64,000 nucleotides of DNA from an uncultured Maribacter sp. (lineage in GTDB: Bacteria > Bacteroidota > Bacteroidia > Flavobacteriales > Flavobacteriaceae), in assembly GCA_947498505.1 (NCBI GenBank), contig CANMKG010000001.1, forward strand, positions 372,001 to 436,000, given 5' to 3'. Below are positions 41,487 to 50,944 of the stretch, one piece after another; position 1 is the first letter of the stretch; each line of letters opens with the position of its first letter. The notes under the pieces were generated by a model. It worked only from the letters and a program-made list of their open reading frames with translations. It did not search any database and had not been told where the DNA came from. A program made the position numbers and the translations under genes.

Positions 41487-41572
41487 TTAAAGCAATAATT
41501 TTAGATATGTATTATATAATTGTTATATTTTGAATATATTTATTTCGAAATCTATATTACTTCTAACATAAG

Positions 41573-42157
41573 ATGACCAAAAGTCTTTCTGACGATATTA
41601 TTCTAAGCCTAATAGCAAATGGAAATCCAAGAGCTTTTAGAGAAGTTTATGATAAATATTCTGAGAGCATGTTCCATTATGCTTTTAAAATATTGAATAA
41701 TAGAGAAGTTTGTGAAGATATTATTCAAAACATTTTTGTGGATTTATGGTCAAAACGCAAAAATGTCAATATAAAAAACCTTAAAGCTTATCTTTTTCAA
41801 TGTGTAAAATTTCAAATCTTTAATTACATTAGAAATAGAAAAATCTCCAACGAAGATTTAACCAGACTCAATTTAATAGATGTTTCCGTGAATGTATCTT
41901 TACATATGGAATATCTAGAGCTAGAAGAATTAATTATAGACATTGTTGAGAACCAGCTACCGAATAGATGCAAGGAAATTTTTGTTTTAAGTAGGTTTGA
42001 GCATAAGTCCAACAAAGAAATTGCAAATGAATTAGGAATTACAATTCAGGCAGTTAAAAATCAGATTTCTAAAGGAATACAAAAAATAAAGTTAGGTCTT
42101 CAATCAGAAGAAGTAGTGTTGTATTTTTTCCTTATTTATTTTTCTTTTCCGGTTTAG
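41573..42157 (+). CDS. ECF RNA polymerase sigma factor (Bacteroidota sigma-70 family 1 type)
   Basis: The 194-residue protein has sigma region 2 (FREVYDKYSESMFHYAFKILNNREVCEDIIQNIFVDLW, about residues 20-58) and region 4 (LPNRCKEIFVLSRFEHKSNKEIANELGITIQAVKNQISKGIQKI, about 128-171). It ends with a hydrophobic tail. It belongs to the group that pairs with FecR anti-sigma factors and SusC-like transporters. When the outer-membrane transporter binds its ligand, FecR should release this sigma factor, which then transcribes susC-susD. The FecR gene starts 172 bases downstream. Confidence 0.94.
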   Translation: MTKSLSDDIILSLIANGNPRAFREVYDKYSESMFHYAFKILNNREVCEDIIQNIFVDLWSKRKNVNIKNLKAYLFQCVKFQIFNYIRNRKISNEDLTRLNLIDVSVNVSLHMEYLELEELIIDIVENQLPNRCKEIFVLSRFEHKSNKEIANELGITIQAVKNQISKGIQKIKLGLQSEEVVLYFFLIYFSFPV

Positions 42158-42329
42158 CAACCTTGCTTGACTTCATTAAAAATAATATCATATTCCTATT
42201 TTTTTAATAAAAAAACAGTGTTGTTTTTAATTTTTACACAATAAAAATTAAAAAAAATGAACGCTAACGTGTACCCTACACCATTTTTTGGTACTTAGTA
42301 TATATCAGCACTTTTTAGTTTAGTTATTT

Positions 42330-43454
42330 ATGAACAAGAGACAAGCAAAAAAACTTTTTAGAAAATACGTTAATAATGAGTGTACGGAACAGGAAAAAGA
42401 ATTGCTAGACAATTACTTAGAGTCTTTTCAAGATAAAAGTATACCTCTTAAGCAACTAAATTTTGAATCGGATATTAAAAGTAAAATTTGGCAAAAAATT
42501 GTATCTGAGACAACAGAAAGTGAAAAAGAAAAAAAGTATTTTTCTGTTAAGTATTTAAAATACGCTGCAATGTTAATTGCATTGCTTTCACTATCAATTT
42601 GGTTTTTGAGTACAAATAAAAAAGAAAACCAACCTCCTTCTTTAATAATTTCTGAGCAATCCATTATTCTTAAAACTGGAGATAACAAAAAAGTTGTAAT
42701 TAATACCAAAGACAATCAAGCTTTAATTAGTAATGGGCAAATTATTGGAGAACAAAATGGAGCCTCTATTAGTTATAAAAACGGTAAAAAAGAAACAGAA
42801 CTTGTTTATAATGAAATAGAAATTCCAAATGGAAGAACGTTTAAGTTAATACTGTCCGACGGTACTACGGTTCATTTAAACGCGGGGTCAACCATGAAGT
42901 ATCCCGTTAACTTTATTCAAGGAACATCTAGGGAAATTTATTTGCAAGGAGAAGCTTATTTTGAGGTTACTAAAGATGTAAACCACCCGTTTGTCGTAAA
43001 TGCCAACAATATTGGAGTAAAAGTTTTAGGGACTCATTTTAATGTTAACTCTTACGAGAATACTGATGCTTACACGGTGTTGGCAGAAGGAAGCATAGTT
43101 GTGTACAATCAACTAGAGAAAAATAATCCAGAAAACCACAAAAAAATAGCCCCTGGTCAAAAAGCATCATTATTGAAGCAAAATATACAAGTTAAAAATG
43201 TGGACATCAGCCAGTATCTAGGTTGGATGGATGGCAGGTTGCTGTTTAACAATGAAAACTTTATGAATATTGTAAAAAAAATAGAGCGGAAATACAATGT
43301 GATAATTGAAAACAAATATGAAAAACTTAACGAATTAAGATTTAAAGGCGATTTTAAAAACGAATCTATAATTGATTTGCTGGATACCTTTAAAGAAAGT
43401 GCGGGATTTAATTATAAAATTATAGACAATAAAATAATAATAAACAAACCTTAA
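42330..43454 (+). CDS. FecR-family anti-sigma factor
   Basis: The 374-residue inner-membrane protein has a cytoplasmic N-terminal part (residues 1-74), one membrane helix (about 76-94), and a periplasmic FecR domain (LVYNEIEIPNGRTFKLILSDGTTVHLNAGSTMKYP onward). A DUF4974 domain closes it (RLLFNNENFMNIVKKIERKYNVIIE). It holds the sigma factor encoded just upstream and senses the STN domain of SusC. Layout and length are typical. The gene is followed by an 11-base-pair hairpin before susC. Confidence 0.95.
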   Translation: MNKRQAKKLFRKYVNNECTEQEKELLDNYLESFQDKSIPLKQLNFESDIKSKIWQKIVSETTESEKEKKYFSVKYLKYAAMLIALLSLSIWFLSTNKKENQPPSLIISEQSIILKTGDNKKVVINTKDNQALISNGQIIGEQNGASISYKNGKKETELVYNEIEIPNGRTFKLILSDGTTVHLNAGSTMKYPVNFIQGTSREIYLQGEAYFEVTKDVNHPFVVNANNIGVKVLGTHFNVNSYENTDAYTVLAEGSIVVYNQLEKNNPENHKKIAPGQKASLLKQNIQVKNVDISQYLGWMDGRLLFNNENFMNIVKKIERKYNVIIENKYEKLNELRFKGDFKNESIIDLLDTFKESAGFNYKIIDNKIIINKP

Positions 43455-43488
43455 ATGTAGAGATATGACTTGATTGAAAAATAAAAAA

Positions 43489-43516
43489 GTCGAGAAACGC
43501 GGCAACGTTTCTCGAC
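43489..43516. other. Strong hairpin between fecR and susC
   Basis: GTCGAGAAACG (43489-43499) and CGTTTCTCGAC (43506-43516) form a perfect 11-base-pair stem with a six-base loop. There is no T run after it in the rightward direction; on the left is an A run, so it would fit an intrinsic terminator for leftward transcription, though no leftward gene lies to its right. On the susC leader it could act as a processing or stability element. Confidence 0.6.
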
Positions 43517-43568
43517 GTAAAACGATTTTAACAGAAATGAAAATAACTAATCAAAATCACACTAAATT

Positions 43569-46500
43569 ATGAAAAAAACAGACAGGTTTTCTGGATTTTT
43601 AGAAAACTTCCTTAAAAAGAACAGAGAAATGAAACTCTCATTATTATTATTTGTTCTGGTGTTGTTTAATTTAAATGCAAGCACTTATTCGCAGAATAAA
43701 AAAATCTCATTAAATGTAGAAAAACAATCGATAGAAAATGTTTTAGCTAAAATTGAATCTAAGAGTCAATTCAAGTTTTTTTACATTACTGGAGATGTAG
43801 ATGTTTCCCAAAAAGTATCTATAAAAGTTCATAAAACTCCAATTAAAGAAATATTAAATATTATTTTCAGTAATAGCAATATTTCATACCGGCTGGTTAA
43901 AAATCAAATTGTTTTAAAAAAGAAAAAATATGTTAGGACTCAAATCAAAAGAGCAGCTAGCATTGACGATATACTTAAAGAACAGGATTATGTTGTTGAA
44001 GGTGTAATAACTAGTGAAGATGGTAATCCTTTACCAGGAGCAAATATTGTGGAGAAAGGCACAGCAAATGGTACACAATCAGATTTTGATGGAAATTATA
44101 GTCTTAAGGTCAGCGATAAAAATGCTGTTTTAGTAATCTCTTATATTGGTTTTACAACAAAGGAATTACTTGTTGATGGTAAAAACACCATAAATGTAAC
44201 TTTAAAAGAAGATGCCGCTAGTTTAGAAGAAGTTGTAATTGTTGCATATAGTACTCAGAAAAAAACAACCGTTACTGGAGCTATTAGTAGTTTAAAAGCA
44301 AAAGAAGTTGCTGAAATTCCAGTTTCAAATGTGGCCAGTTCGTTAGCAGGTAGGGTAACAGGGTTAAATATGAGGCCAAACGGTGGTGCGCCAGGAGACG
44401 ATAGCCCAAATATTAATATTAGAGGGGTCGTAACTAATGGAAGTTCAAGTCCGTTAATTGTGGTTGATGGTATACGACGAAATAACCTTCAACAAATAAA
44501 CCCAAACTCTATTGAAACAGTTACAGTTTTAAAAGATGCCGCAGCTGTTGCTCCGTTTGGGATAGGAGGAGCTAACGGGGTTATTCTTATTACCACAAAA
44601 AAAGGAAAATTAGGAAAACCAAGTGTTTCTATTAGCACTTCGGTAGGTTTTCAAAAACCAACATATCTTCCAGAAATGGTGAGTGCCAAGGACTATATGA
44701 TTATCCAAAATGAGGGATATTTCAATGATAACCCTAATGGAACAACACCACCCAATGATCCGAATTTAGTTGCAAATTATGATAATTTGCATGCGCAGGA
44801 TCCTTTTTTATATCCTGATTCTGAATTCACAGATGTTTACAATACAACTTCACCCGTAACAACTAATGGAATAGATATAAGTGGTGGTACTGAATTTGTT
44901 ACTTATAGAGGAGCACTTAGCCGTTTTAAGCAAGAAGGTATTTTTGACCCTGTAGGTTATCAAAGGTATAATTATGATTTGGCTTTGGAGACTAAAATTA
45001 CTCCAACTACAAAAGTTAGCTTATCTCTTATTGGTTCTATAGAAGATACTAAAGGAATTGATGCGAATGAAAACCTTCCGCATTTGTTTAGGAGTTTTTA
45101 CAAGTTTGTGCCTACACAGTCTTTGTTATATCCTGGAGGCGATAAATGGGGGGAATCTTCTGCAAGTACCCCAGTTGGAGTTTTAAAATCTAAAGGATAC
45201 AGAAAGGATGAAGATAATACCTTATTAAGCTCAATAGCCGTAGAACAAGATTTAAGTTTTATAAAGGGATTAAGTGTAAAAGGAGTATTTAGTTATGATT
45301 CTAAATCAGAATATGAAAAGGGTTTTCATGTACCATTTGTTTATCAAAATATAGATTTAAATACAACTCCCTACACATTTACCGATGCTATTTCCAATCA
45401 AGAAGGTAATGGAGCGCCATTTACATGGTTGCAAATACAAAACCGGAGGTCTAAAACATTTACTTATCAAGGTTATATTAATTACAAAAGAAGTTTTGGG
45501 AATCACAATATTTCAGGATTATTTGTTGCAGAGTCAACAGAGAGAGAAGGTGATTGGTTTCAGGCAAGAAGAGAAAGATTTGGATTGGATATTGACGAGT
45601 TAGATTTAGGTAGTTCAGATTTGTTGGATTCTAGTAATAGAGGTTCTTCTTGGACGCAAAGTGAGCTGGGATATGTTTATAGGTTAGGATATACCTATAA
45701 GGATAAATATTTGCTTGAGGCTTCCGGTCGTTATGATGGTCATTACTCTTTTGCACCTGGATCAAGGTGGGGTTATTTTCCAGCATATTCCGCTGGTTGG
45801 AGAATATCAGAAGAGAAATTTATGGAAAATATTTCTAGTATAGACAATTTAAAACTTCGCGGGTCCTGGGGTAAGTCAGGGAATCTACCATACTTCAGAA
45901 ATAACAATGGAACTTTTAGAATTGCAGATTATCAGTATTTAGATGGTTATGATTTACGAGGAAATGCTTACGCTTTTGGATCTGGAGCGGTTGTGCAAGG
46001 CTCAAGAATTCCTAGAGAATCCAACCCAAATATTACCTGGGAAATTGCTACGAAATTAGACGTTGGTTTTGATTTATCTATGTGGAATAGCCTGTTGAAA
46101 TTAGAATTCGATTATTTCAAAGAAGACAGGACAGGAATGTTGCTTCCTCCACAGGTAACACTACCTGTGGAGTACGGGTTGGATTTGGCACAAGAAAATA
46201 AGGGAGAAATGAATAACCGCGGATTTGAAATTGCAGTTAGTTCCTTTAAAAAATTTGATAACGGTTTAATCATGAATATTGGAGCTAATTTTAGTTATGC
46301 CAAGAATGAAGTTGTTGAATTGTTTGAATCTGATGCGCAAAGAGAAAATGCAAATAGAACACGAAAAGGACGTCCATTAAGAACACGTTTTGGGTATAAA
46401 TCCTTGGGCCTTTTTTCGACTTCAGACGATGTAAATGGAGATGGTTTTATAAATGCAGACGATGGGTATAATATTCAACAATTTGGGGATTTGCGTCCAG

Positions 46501-47078
46501 GAGATATAAGATATGCAGATTTAAGCGGACCCGATGGTGTACCAGACGGAATTATAGATATTAATGATGAAACTGTAATAGGTGATCCTTCTGAATATCC
46601 AGGAATGACCTTTGGATTAAATACCTCTTTTGAGTACAAAGGGTTCGATTTTTCTATGTTTTTTCAAGGAGCTGCTAAATCAAGTGTAAGTATGCGAACT
46701 TTTTTAACGGTACCATTTAGTAATAATGGAAGTAATTTTGCTTACGAATATTTTGATAATAGATGGACTCCGGATAATCAGAATGCCAGATACCCCAGAG
46801 CAACTACAGCACCAACGCCAAACAATGGTCAGAACTCCGACTTTTGGATTGAAGATACTAGCTATTTAAGACTAAAAACGTTGACGCTAGGGTATACTTT
46901 ACCAACATCTTTAACGGATAAAATAGGAGTGGGTCCTGTAAGATTTCACTTAATAGGACAAAACCTATTGACTTTCAGTGGGTTAGATTTTGTTGACCCT
47001 GAATTAGGGTATAGAGACTTGGAAAGAGCTTATCCAGTAGGTAAATCCTTTGCCTTTGGTGTAAATATTAGCCTGTAA
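43569..47078 (+). CDS. SusC/RagA-family TonB-dependent transporter with STN domain
   Basis: The 1169-residue outer-membrane protein takes up a ligand across the outer membrane with energy from TonB. After a long positively charged leader and signal helix (about residues 22-42), it has an STN signalling domain (about 47-115). A carboxypeptidase-D-like domain follows (about 137-215, VVEGVITSEDGNPLPGANIV), then the plug (about 220-345, LAGRVTGLNMRPNGGAPG and IETVTVLKDAAAVAPFG), and then the barrel ending in FAFGVNISL. The STN domain fits the sigma/FecR pair upstream. It lies 29 bases upstream of susD. Substrate cannot be inferred, since no hydrolase is adjacent. Confidence 0.96.
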   Translation: MKKTDRFSGFLENFLKKNREMKLSLLLFVLVLFNLNASTYSQNKKISLNVEKQSIENVLAKIESKSQFKFFYITGDVDVSQKVSIKVHKTPIKEILNIIFSNSNISYRLVKNQIVLKKKKYVRTQIKRAASIDDILKEQDYVVEGVITSEDGNPLPGANIVEKGTANGTQSDFDGNYSLKVSDKNAVLVISYIGFTTKELLVDGKNTINVTLKEDAASLEEVVIVAYSTQKKTTVTGAISSLKAKEVAEIPVSNVASSLAGRVTGLNMRPNGGAPGDDSPNINIRGVVTNGSSSPLIVVDGIRRNNLQQINPNSIETVTVLKDAAAVAPFGIGGANGVILITTKKGKLGKPSVSISTSVGFQKPTYLPEMVSAKDYMIIQNEGYFNDNPNGTTPPNDPNLVANYDNLHAQDPFLYPDSEFTDVYNTTSPVTTNGIDISGGTEFVTYRGALSRFKQEGIFDPVGYQRYNYDLALETKITPTTKVSLSLIGSIEDTKGIDANENLPHLFRSFYKFVPTQSLLYPGGDKWGESSASTPVGVLKSKGYRKDEDNTLLSSIAVEQDLSFIKGLSVKGVFSYDSKSEYEKGFHVPFVYQNIDLNTTPYTFTDAISNQEGNGAPFTWLQIQNRRSKTFTYQGYINYKRSFGNHNISGLFVAESTEREGDWFQARRERFGLDIDELDLGSSDLLDSSNRGSSWTQSELGYVYRLGYTYKDKYLLEASGRYDGHYSFAPGSRWGYFPAYSAGWRISEEKFMENISSIDNLKLRGSWGKSGNLPYFRNNNGTFRIADYQYLDGYDLRGNAYAFGSGAVVQGSRIPRESNPNITWEIATKLDVGFDLSMWNSLLKLEFDYFKEDRTGMLLPPQVTLPVEYGLDLAQENKGEMNNRGFEIAVSSFKKFDNGLIMNIGANFSYAKNEVVELFESDAQRENANRTRKGRPLRTRFGYKSLGLFSTSDDVNGDGFINADDGYNIQQFGDLRPGDIRYADLSGPDGVPDGIIDINDETVIGDPSEYPGMTFGLNTSFEYKGFDFSMFFQGAAKSSVSMRTFLTVPFSNNGSNFAYEYFDNRWTPDNQNARYPRATTAPTPNNGQNSDFWIEDTSYLRLKTLTLGYTLPTSLTDKIGVGPVRFHLIGQNLLTFSGLDFVDPELGYRDLERAYPVGKSFAFGVNISL

Positions 47079-47107
47079 AAAATTAATGTAAAAAGAATAT
47101 AATTAAG

Positions 47108-48919
47108 ATGAAAAAAATAAAATTCATAACAAAATTGAAATCTATTTTGTTTGTAGTTATAATACTTTTTATGGTTTCATGTAATCATGATGAGTTTTTA
47201 GAAAATACAGATAAATCTAAACTTACTGATGCAACACAATGGGCGTCAGATGCAAATGCAGATATTTTTATAAATGATTTATATAGTGAATTACCACATT
47301 TTAATCGATTTGCAGAGCAGCTAGATTATTATACTGATGATTATAATATTAGTCATTATTATACGGCCTATCAATGGCGAAAAGGTATATGTCAAGTACC
47401 AGGAAATAGTACTACTGGAGCTTGGTTTGGAAGTCATGGTCCTACTAACGGGTATTCATGGGCTTCATTTTTTTCTAAGCTTAGAAAATGTAATACAGCA
47501 CTACAGAAATTAGAAGAAAATAAAGAGAGTTTTACTTTAGATTTTTATAATAAGCGTTATGATGAGGTGCGCTTTTTAAGAGCGTATTTTTATAGCGAGT
47601 ATTTTATGCATGTGGGTGGGCTTCCTATTGTTTTGGAGCCACTGGATAGAAATACATCTACTGAAGACGAATTATTAAAACCTAGAGCAACTTTTGAAGA
47701 AACATTCAATTTTATTACAAGTGAGCTGGAAAGTGTGGTTAATAATGAGTATTTAAGTATTAAGTACAATTCAGGAGAAGGTGATGCTGGTAGGGCTACT
47801 TTAGGTGCTGCTTTGGCGGTTAAAGGTTGGATAGAACTTTTTGCGGCTAGCCCCTTGTTTAATAGTGGGGCAGCATACATTTCAGATCCAGAAAATTATG
47901 TGCATTTTGCTACTGCTGATCAATCAAGATGGGCTAGAGCGGCAGCTACTAACAAAAAGTTTATTGATGAATATGAAGGTACCTATGAGTTGTTTAATGA
48001 TCTTTCAAACTTATGGCGAGCATCAAACGAATATAATTCTGAGATTATCTGGGATAGACAAGCAGTAGAAGATGTAGGTAGTTTGTCTAGTAGTTATGAA
48101 AGAAGAGGCGGTCCAACATATGTTTTAGGGCAATATAGAACATGGGGTAATTACAATCCTACTCAGGAATTAGTGGATAATTTTAAAATGGCAAACGGGA
48201 AGGATATAACAGATCCAACATCAGGTTATGACCCTCAATCTCCTTACACGGATAGAGAGGAGCGTTTTTATGACTTTATAGTGCATGATGGGGCTACCTA
48301 TAAATTAGATTGGATGCCAGAAGAAGATATTATTTACACACGAATAGATGAAACGTATGCGAATCCTGATAAAACTAATCAAATTGATTTAGCGGGAGCC
48401 ACCGATGCAGGGGATTCCGGGTATTATCAAAAAAAGAGACTGAATCCTGATGCTGACCCGGGAAGCGCTAGCGGACAAAACGATGTTTACTTTAGGTATG
48501 CTGAAATTTTGTTAAACTATGCTGAAGCACAAAATGAAGCTGTAGGGCCAGATGCATCTGTTTATGATGCGATCAATAAAGTACGAAATAGATCTAATTT
48601 GCCAAACTTGACAGCAGGTTTAAGTAAGAATCAAATGCGTATTGCAATTCGTTCTGAAAGGCGGGTTGAGTTGTGTTTCGAGAATAAGCGTTTTTATGAT
48701 AACAAGCGTTGGAAGATAGCAGAAGATGTTATGTCGGTTCCAACGCATAATATGGTTATTCGCAACTCAATTCCTTCAGATAACTCTGGTATTTGGGTTT
48801 ATAGTGTAGAGGAAGAAGAATTTGATGATGCGGTATTTAATCTTAAACAGTATATGAGTCCAATACCTCAGAATGTAATAGATCAAAACCCTAAAATAGT
48901 ACAGAATCCAGGGTATTAG
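47108..48919 (+). CDS. SusD/RagB-family surface lipoprotein
   Basis: The 603-residue protein closes the SusC barrel from the outside as a ligand-binding lid. It has a lipoprotein signal ending in LFMVSC (Cys25). The N-terminal SusD-like part contains LRKCNTALQKLEENKE and VRFLRAYFYSEYFMHVGGLPIVL. The C-terminal RagB part contains DVYFRYAEILLNYAEAQNEA and AIRSERRVELCFENKRFYDNKRWKIAE. All are diagnostic. It shares a transcript with susC. It ends just before an 11-base direct repeat and a terminator. Confidence 0.96.
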   Translation: MKKIKFITKLKSILFVVIILFMVSCNHDEFLENTDKSKLTDATQWASDANADIFINDLYSELPHFNRFAEQLDYYTDDYNISHYYTAYQWRKGICQVPGNSTTGAWFGSHGPTNGYSWASFFSKLRKCNTALQKLEENKESFTLDFYNKRYDEVRFLRAYFYSEYFMHVGGLPIVLEPLDRNTSTEDELLKPRATFEETFNFITSELESVVNNEYLSIKYNSGEGDAGRATLGAALAVKGWIELFAASPLFNSGAAYISDPENYVHFATADQSRWARAAATNKKFIDEYEGTYELFNDLSNLWRASNEYNSEIIWDRQAVEDVGSLSSSYERRGGPTYVLGQYRTWGNYNPTQELVDNFKMANGKDITDPTSGYDPQSPYTDREERFYDFIVHDGATYKLDWMPEEDIIYTRIDETYANPDKTNQIDLAGATDAGDSGYYQKKRLNPDADPGSASGQNDVYFRYAEILLNYAEAQNEAVGPDASVYDAINKVRNRSNLPNLTAGLSKNQMRIAIRSERRVELCFENKRFYDNKRWKIAEDVMSVPTHNMVIRNSIPSDNSGIWVYSVEEEEFDDAVFNLKQYMSPIPQNVIDQNPKIVQNPGY

Positions 48920-48941
48920 TTGTTAGTTAGTTGTTAGTTAG
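48916..48941 (+). repeat. 11-base direct repeat at the susD stop codon
   Basis: TTAGTTGTTAG occurs twice in tandem followed by a partial third copy (TTAG). The repeat begins inside the susD stop codon, so it gives TAG stops in that frame. It is probably a slippage product of no function. Confidence 0.7.
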
Positions 48942-49026
48942 TGGGCAATTCAATACTTCTTGATTGCCTACTAATATTAGCAATGAATTGAAAGTAGGTA
49001 TTAATATTTAAAAGACTACAAAAGTA

Positions 49027-49053
49027 AAAAGGTGGGTTTTAAACCCACCTTTT
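49027..49053. terminator. Bidirectional terminator between susD and the TlpA gene
   Basis: AAAAGGTGGG and CCCACCTTTT form a stem around TTTTAAA, with A and T flanks. It lies between two convergent genes. Confidence 0.8.
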
Positions 49054-49081
49054 CTTTTTGCTACTATTTTTCCAGATTATA

Positions 49082-50212
49082 CTAATCGAGTAATTCTGAT
49101 ATTTTAGCCTCTAAAGCAGGTCCTCTAAGATTTTTAGCAATTATAACGCCATTCTCATCTAGTAAAAATGCAGCAGGTATTGCGTTTACGTTATACAGTT
49201 TCGCTATCTCATCATTAAAGTAAGCAAGGTTAGAGATTTGATGCCAAACTAATCCATCGTCAGCTATAGCTTTTTTCCAAGCGTTTTCTTTCTTATCTAG
49301 GGAGACACCAATAATGTTAAGTCCTTTATCATGGTACTTGTTATATACTTTAACCACATTCGGGTTTTCAGCCCTACAAGGCTTACACCAAGCTGCCCAA
49401 AAATCAATTAGAGTTACTTTTCCTAAAACATCATTAAGTGCAATAACTTTTCCATCAGGCGAGGGGCCCGAAAAACTTGGTGCTTTTGCTCCAACAGCTG
49501 TATTTCCTTCTTTAACCTCTTCCGATTTTAACCTTTCTAAAGATTTTAAAATACGTTTTCCAGGTTTTGTGTCCTTAATTTCTGGAGTTAGTGCATCGTA
49601 GAATTCTTTTCCTTCTTCAGGAGTTAATACTTTAGCTGATAGACCTCTATCAATAAGCAATGCCGCAATTAAGGAATTAGGGTTACTGTTAATGTAGTTT
49701 TTTTCGAAGTCTTTATATTCTTCCTTTAACTCTTCCATTTCATCCTTTAAGGCCAAGGCAGTTTCTTCTTGTTGTTCTAAGGAAGCCTTACGCATATCAT
49801 CTTGAATGGATTTAGCTCTTTGAGAAATACTTCTAGACTTTTCAATATAGTCATTGAAAATTTCGTTTTGAGTTGTTCCTTTTATCTTAGCCATGTTAAG
49901 GCTATCTTTTTGACTTTTAAATTCAATTTCTCCATTTTCAAGAACAATAGGAGCAAAAGTTCCTACTTTATCAATAAAAATGTAATGTAGCTCTGGGTAG
50001 TTTGTTTTACCTGTAAATTTAAAAGTCCCGTTTTCAACTAAAGCTGTGTCAATTACAACAGGTTGATTTCTTTCATCTATCCTTTTTAAGAAAACTTGAG
50101 TTCCATTTTCAATTTCACCAGTTAATGTTCCATTAACAACATAACCTTCAGGAGTTGTATTACAAGCAATAGCAGTTAAAGCTAAGCAAAGAGCAAAAAG
50201 CGTTTTTTTCAT
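49082..50212 (-). CDS. DUF4369/TlpA thiol-disulfide lipoprotein
   Basis: The 376-residue lipoprotein has a signal peptide ending in LTAIAC (Cys17). Residues about 22-125 are a DUF4369-type beta domain (YVVNGTLTGEIENGTQVFLKRI), 125-215 a helical linker, and 238-376 a TlpA/AhpC domain with the redox pair in FWAAWCKPCRAENP (Cys276 and Cys279). Proteins of this type are abundant in Bacteroidota and act in periplasmic disulfide exchange. The gene is convergent with susD and not part of its operon. Confidence 0.93.
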   Translation of the reverse strand: MKKTLFALCLALTAIACNTTPEGYVVNGTLTGEIENGTQVFLKRIDERNQPVVIDTALVENGTFKFTGKTNYPELHYIFIDKVGTFAPIVLENGEIEFKSQKDSLNMAKIKGTTQNEIFNDYIEKSRSISQRAKSIQDDMRKASLEQQEETALALKDEMEELKEEYKDFEKNYINSNPNSLIAALLIDRGLSAKVLTPEEGKEFYDALTPEIKDTKPGKRILKSLERLKSEEVKEGNTAVGAKAPSFSGPSPDGKVIALNDVLGKVTLIDFWAAWCKPCRAENPNVVKVYNKYHDKGLNIIGVSLDKKENAWKKAIADDGLVWHQISNLAYFNDEIAKLYNVNAIPAAFLLDENGVIIAKNLRGPALEAKISELLD

Positions 50213-50359
50213 TGTATTATTTTTAGAGCAACAAATGTAATTATTCTATACTGCATATAAAAGTACACTTATTAAGGGAATAATATCGAGGTGTCTAAAC
50301 TTTAATTACGGAAAGGCTTTTATTATTTTCTTAGGAGTTATAGCCCTTTTTATTTTGCT

Positions 50360-50845
50360 TTAAAATTGATATCGAATACCAAGGGCAACGTCAAAATCAA
50401 AGCGATTGGAAAATCCACTATACCCTTTAAGTCCAATCTCGGGTCTACAGTCTAGTGATATAAGTAATGGTAAAGATTCAAAATTACATTCCACACCAAC
50501 GTCACCAGCTACAAAAACAAAAAGTCCCTCGTCAGCGGGGTAGGTAAAGTCAACGCTTCCGCCTCCAAGTCCAGCACCATAATACCAGTTAAAACTACGA
50601 TCAATTTCATTTACCCTTTGAAATACTAAAGCAGCTTTAAAAGCATCAAAATTTCTACCATCTCTAAATCCCATGTCTAATTCAAAACGATTAAATCTGC
50701 CCACGGACTTTTGGTAAGATATTTCCGCTCCAAAACCATCACTATCACCTAAACGGACCCCTAAGGCGTGGGTAGCAATATCTTGAGCACTTAATGAGAA
50801 GCTAGCAAATACAAGAAGTATAGTTAGTAATTTAACAATTTTCAT
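50360..50845 (-). CDS. Small outer-membrane beta-barrel protein, unknown function
   Basis: The 161-residue product has a signal peptide ending in SLSAQ and then alternating strands such as ALGVRLGDSDGFGAEISYQKSV, FNRFELDMGFRDG and SFNWYYGAGLGGGSVDF. It finishes with FDVALGIRYQF, a typical barrel C-terminus with a final aromatic residue. It should be an eight-stranded outer-membrane protein. No function can be assigned. It stands alone, 147 bases upstream (in the leftward sense) of the TlpA gene. Confidence 0.8.
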   Translation of the reverse strand: MKIVKLLTILLVFASFSLSAQDIATHALGVRLGDSDGFGAEISYQKSVGRFNRFELDMGFRDGRNFDAFKAALVFQRVNEIDRSFNWYYGAGLGGGSVDFTYPADEGLFVFVAGDVGVECNFESLPLLISLDCRPEIGLKGYSGFSNRFDFDVALGIRYQF

Positions 50846-50944
50846 ATGTTCTGATTTATGATTATTGATTCTAGAAAAAATGCACTAAATAGCATCTATG
50901 TTCAAACAATAAAAACTTAAATTAGCGGCTTAAATTGTGCAAAG

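Noticed and set aside
42269-42281. Short inverted repeat GTGTA-CCC-TACAC between the sigma and fecR genes
   Set aside because: Five-base arms are too short to stand out from chance in a 172-base gap, and no second copy was found near susC.
48916-48941. Possible CRISPR-like or regulatory repeat after susD
   Set aside because: It is only 2.4 copies of an 11-base unit with no spacers. It fits replication slippage.
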